Positions 32,105 to 35,080 of a stretch of 35,080 bases of DNA are shown piece after piece. The notes under the pieces were generated by a model. The model ran no database searches and had not been told where the DNA came from. It was given only the letters and a program-made list of their open reading frames with translations. The position numbers and the translations under genes were made by a program. Location of the stretch: assembly GCF_024919295.1 (NCBI RefSeq), contig NZ_JANWTC010000018.1:1-35080 (forward strand), in the 5' to 3' direction. Within the stretch, counting starts at the first letter, position 1; every line of letters begins with the position of its first letter. Source of the DNA: Corynebacterium lemuris. GTDB lineage: Bacteria; Actinomycetota; Actinomycetes; Mycobacteriales; Mycobacteriaceae.

Positions 32105-33321
32105 GCAACGAAGTGAAGAAGAACTACACCGCCCAGGAACTCAACGCGATGAGCAATGACGAGCTCGCGCGCCTGGGCACCGAGCTGGACGATGTCACCG
32201 TCGCGTACCGCAAGGAGCGCTTCCCGGTCCCGAACGATCCGGCTGAGAAGCGTGCCGCCCGCAACGTCGGCATCTGGCTGGTCGTCGGCATCATTGCTGC
32301 GATCGCCTTCCTCGGCGTCTACATCTTCTGGCCGTGGGAGTTCAAGAACCTGGGTGAAGAGGGCCACATGTGGCACACCTTCTACACCCCGATGCTGGGT
32401 CTGACCTCGGGTATCTCCATCCTGGGTCTGGGCATGGCGGTCATCCTCTACGTGAAGAACATCATCCCCGAGGAGATCTCCGTCCAGCGCCGCCACGACG
32501 GTCCCTCCTCCGAGGTTGACCGCCGTACGCTGACCGCGCTGCTCAACGACTCCTGGACCACCTCGACCCTGGGCCGCCGCAAGGCTCTGCAGGGTCTGCT
32601 CGGTGGCGCCGGCATCCTCGCCGGCCTGGTCATCGTCGCCCCGCTGGGTGGCATGATCAAGAACCCGTGGAAGCGCGGCGAGCTGAACATCATGGGTGAC
32701 GGCACCCTGTGGACCTCCGGCTGGACGCTCCAGGAGCAGGGCGTGAAGCTCTACCTCGCCCGCGACACCGGTGCGATCGCTGAGAACCACACCGGTGAGG
32801 CCGGCAGCCACTGGAGCACCGTCGGCGTCTCCCGCCTGGTGCGCGTGCGTCCGGAGGATCTGGATGCCGGTGGCATGGAGACCGTCTACCCGCTGCCCGA
32901 GTCCCTGGTCAACGACGGTGATCTCTTCGATCCCCAGGCCAGTGTCTACACCGAGCAGATGCACTCCATCCATGGTCCGCGTAACCCCGTCATGCTGATC
33001 CGCCTGCGCACCGAAGATGCCCAGAAGGCCATCGAGCGTCAGGGCCAGGAGGATTTCCACTACGGCGACTACTACGCGTACTCGAAGATCTGCACGCACA
33101 TCGGCTGCCCGACCTCGCTCTTCGAGGCCCAGACCAACCGAATCCTGTGCCCGTGCCACCAGTCGCAGTTTGACGCGCTCCAGTACGGCAAGCCGGTCTT
33201 CGGTCCGGCCGCCCGTGCTCTGCCGCAGCTGCCGATCGAAGTCGACGAAGAGGGTTACCTCATCGCCGCGGGCAACTTTGTTGAACCCCTCGGCGCTGCA
33301 TTCTGGGAGCGTAGGTCCTAA
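32101..33321 (+). CDS. qcrA: Rieske iron-sulfur subunit of the bc1 complex
   Basis: A 406-residue actinobacterial Rieske protein, longer than the usual type because of three N-terminal transmembrane segments (about 58-80, 100-120 and 162-185). The 2Fe-2S ligands are Cys331, His333, Cys350 and His353, with a disulfide pair Cys336-Cys352, in CTHIGC and CPCHQS. It transfers electrons from menaquinol to QcrC. The ATG overlaps the qcrC stop by four bases and its own stop overlaps the qcrB ATG by one base, so synthesis of the three subunits is coupled. The longer upstream frame lies within qcrC and is rejected. Confidence 0.97.
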   Translation: MSNEVKKNYTAQELNAMSNDELARLGTELDDVTVAYRKERFPVPNDPAEKRAARNVGIWLVVGIIAAIAFLGVYIFWPWEFKNLGEEGHMWHTFYTPMLGLTSGISILGLGMAVILYVKNIIPEEISVQRRHDGPSSEVDRRTLTALLNDSWTTSTLGRRKALQGLLGGAGILAGLVIVAPLGGMIKNPWKRGELNIMGDGTLWTSGWTLQEQGVKLYLARDTGAIAENHTGEAGSHWSTVGVSRLVRVRPEDLDAGGMETVYPLPESLVNDGDLFDPQASVYTEQMHSIHGPRNPVMLIRLRTEDAQKAIERQGQEDFHYGDYYAYSKICTHIGCPTSLFEAQTNRILCPCHQSQFDALQYGKPVFGPAARALPQLPIEVDEEGYLIAAGNFVEPLGAAFWERRS

Positions 33322-34949
33322 TGAGCAACAAACTGGCCCGAATGGGCAACAACATTGATTCCCGCTACACCGCCGCGGGTCTCCTCCGTCCGCAGCTGAA
33401 CAAGGTCTTCCCGACCCACTGGTCCTTCCTGCTGGGTGAGCTGGCCCTGTACAGCTTCATCATCCTCCTGCTGACCGGTATCTACCTGGCACTGTTCTTC
33501 GACCCGTCGATCACCAAAGTGATCTACGACGGCGCCTACCTGCCGCTCAACGGCGTCGAGATGTCACGTGCCTACGCCACGGCGCTGGACATCTCCTTCG
33601 AGGTCCGCGGTGGACTCTTCGTCCGCCAGATGCACCACTGGGCCGCCCTGATGTTCATGATGGCCATGGTCGCGCACATGCTGCGTGTCTTCTTCACCGG
33701 TGCGTTCCGCCGCCCGCGTGAGGCCAACTGGATCATCGGTGTCACCCTGATCATCCTGGGCATGGCCGAGGGCTTCATGGGCTACTCCCTCCCGGATGAC
33801 CTGCTCTCCGGTGTGGGTCTGCGAATCATGTCCGCCATCATCATCGGCCTGCCGATCATCGGCACCTGGCTGCACTGGCTGATCTTCGGCGGCGACTTCC
33901 CCTCGGATCTGATGCTCGACCGTTTCTACATCGCGCACGTGCTGATCCTGCCGGGCATCATCCTCGGCCTGATCGCCGCACACCTCGCGCTGGTCTGGTA
34001 CCAGAAGCACACCCAGTTCCCGGGCGCCGGCCGCACCGAGAACAATGTCGTGGGCATCCGCATCATGCCGGTCTTCGCCACCAAGGCCATCGGCTTCGGT
34101 CTGCTGACCGCCGCTGTCCTGTCCCTGATGTCCGGTCTGCTGACCATCAACGCCATCTGGAACATCGGCCCCTACAACCCTTCGCAGGTTTCGGCCGGTT
34201 CCCAGCCTGACGTCTACATGCTGTGGACTGACGGCGTCGCCCGTGTCATGCCGGCGTGGGAGCTCTACCTGGGCAACTACACCATCCCGTCCGCCTTCTG
34301 GGTCGCTCTGGTCGCTGGTCTGATGGTTGTCCTGCTGTTCGCCTACCCGTGGATCGAGAAGCACGCCACCGGTGACGACGCCCACCACAACCTGCTGCAG
34401 CGTCCGCGCGATGTTCCGGTCCGTACCGGCATCGGTGCCATGGCCCTCACCTTCTTCCTGTTGATGACCATCTCCGGTGGTAACGACCACATCGCGCACT
34501 TCTTCCAGATCTCGCTGAACGCCATGACCTGGTTCGGCCGCATCGGCATCATCCTGCTGCCCCCGCTGGCCTACTGGATGACCCACCGCATCTGCGTCGG
34601 TCTGCAGCGCAGCGACCGTGCTGTCCTGGAGCACGGCGTCGAGACCGGTGTCATCAAGCAGATGCCGAACGGTGCCTTCGTGGAGATCCACCAGCCGCTC
34701 GGCCCGGTCGACGAGGCCGGTCACCCGATCCCGCTGGCCTACGCCGGTGCCCCGGTGCCCAAGCGCATGAACCAGCTCGGTTACGCCGACCGCGTCGCCC
34801 GCGGCTCCATGATCAAGCCCGACGACAAGCGTTTCACCGACGCCGCCGTCGAGACCGCCCACGCCAACGAGCGTGAGGAGAAGGCCATGCTGGAGAGCCT
34901 CCAGGAGGCCGCCCGCGCCAAGGACCGCGAGTCCGGCCTGCTCGACTAG
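33321..34949 (+). CDS. qcrB: Cytochrome b subunit of the bc1 complex
   Basis: A 542-residue diheme cytochrome b that forms the menaquinol oxidation and reduction sites. It has about eight to nine hydrophobic segments in the first 430 residues. Heme-ligand histidines are in the [18 protein letters not shown] segment and the [17 protein letters not shown] segment. The long hydrophilic C-terminal extension (about 430-542) is characteristic of actinobacteria. The ATG shares one base with the qcrA stop (TAATG). A hairpin terminator follows, so this closes the ctaE-qcrCAB operon. Confidence 0.97.
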   Translation: MSNKLARMGNNIDSRYTAAGLLRPQLNKVFPTHWSFLLGELALYSFIILLLTGIYLALFFDPSITKVIYDGAYLPLNGVEMSRAYATALDISFEVRGGLFVRQMHHWAALMFMMAMVAHMLRVFFTGAFRRPREANWIIGVTLIILGMAEGFMGYSLPDDLLSGVGLRIMSAIIIGLPIIGTWLHWLIFGGDFPSDLMLDRFYIAHVLILPGIILGLIAAHLALVWYQKHTQFPGAGRTENNVVGIRIMPVFATKAIGFGLLTAAVLSLMSGLLTINAIWNIGPYNPSQVSAGSQPDVYMLWTDGVARVMPAWELYLGNYTIPSAFWVALVAGLMVVLLFAYPWIEKHATGDDAHHNLLQRPRDVPVRTGIGAMALTFFLLMTISGGNDHIAHFFQISLNAMTWFGRIGIILLPPLAYWMTHRICVGLQRSDRAVLEHGVETGVIKQMPNGAFVEIHQPLGPVDEAGHPIPLAYAGAPVPKRMNQLGYADRVARGSMIKPDDKRFTDAAVETAHANEREEKAMLESLQEAARAKDRESGLLD

Positions 34950-34980
34950 GTCGTTCCCGAAGTCACTGCGCTCACGCGTG

Positions 34981-35018
34981 AACCCCGTCTCCCCGGTACC
35001 TGGGGGAGGCGGGGTTCC
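34981..35018 (+). terminator. Intrinsic terminator after qcrB
   Basis: GAACCCCGTCTCCCC (34981-34995) pairs with GGGGAGGCGGGGTTC (35004-35018) with one wobble pair. CGTGGTTTTCC follows. It ends the ctaE-qcrCAB unit. Confidence 0.85.
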
Positions 35019-35046
35019 GTGGTTTTCCGGGGGATGGCGGATTCTG

Positions 35047-35060
35047 AGGGTCGTTGCAAC
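35047..35060. repeat. Inverted-repeat partner at right window end (IS30-type end?)
   Basis: AGGGTCGTTGCAAC is the exact reverse complement of 21-34 and lies 20 nt from the right window end. See the left copy. No coding sequence is recognised after qcrB. Confidence 0.45.
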
Positions 35061-35080
35061 GCTCGTGCTTTTCAGGTGAT

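Overview
This window is a stretch of a high-G+C Corynebacterium chromosome, probably of the C. efficiens or C. halotolerans type rather than C. glutamicum itself. The evidence is gene content and order (qcrBAC, ctaE, ctaFC, ltsA, HesB-type protein, DUF3043, cobT, ilvE, leucyl aminopeptidase, three-lipoyl-domain E2, lipBA, DUF4191, YidE-type transporter, glnA, RDD protein). From memory this matches the C. glutamicum core order. The lipoprotein CtaC, the diheme QcrC, the 640-residue LtsA and many leaderless-type starts agree with this.

Left part (1-6700) is accessory. It holds a membrane-anchored alpha/beta-hydrolase, a GDSL/SGNH lipoprotein esterase, a carboxymuconolactone decarboxylase (CMD)/ECF41 sigma factor pair with a near-perfect ECF41 promoter in front, a DUF308 membrane domain joined to an apparently shortened secretory-lipase domain plus a small downstream ORF, and a cytoplasmic GH5-type glycosidase. 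The two extreme window ends carry a 14-bp inverted repeat at the same distance (20 nt) from each end. It resembles IS30-family terminal repeats, so insertion sequences may flank the segment.

Middle part (6748-20308) is nitrogen and lipoate/C1 metabolism. glnA is divergent from an RDD protein. After a structured intergenic region come a YidE/AspT-type transporter and DUF4191, then lipA, lipB, gcvH, gcvT, gcvP and the E2 of the pyruvate dehydrogenase complex. LipB and LipA make the lipoyl groups that GcvH and the three E2 lipoyl domains carry, so enzymes and substrates are encoded side by side. The gcvPTH block is an insertion or retention relative to C. glutamicum, which as far as I recall lacks gcvPTH.

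Right part (20435-35080) holds a small conserved protein, leucyl aminopeptidase convergent to it across a long bidirectional terminator, ilvE convergent to cobT with no base between their stops, DUF3043, a HesB/ErpA-type Fe-S carrier, the cell-wall amidotransferase ltsA, and the terminal respiratory branch ctaC-ctaF and ctaE-qcrC-qcrA-qcrB (cytochrome aa3 oxidase subunits II, IV, III and the bc1 complex that forms a supercomplex with it). GlxR-like sites lie upstream of ctaC and of ctaE.

Most of the window is ordinary core metabolism; I did not find a clearly new multi-gene system. The strongest leads are the ECF41 module, the altered catalytic residues in CobT and in the GH5 protein, the internally shortened lipase fusion, the near-identical lipoyl-domain DNA repeats, the structured intergenic regions, and the possible leader peptide before ctaC.
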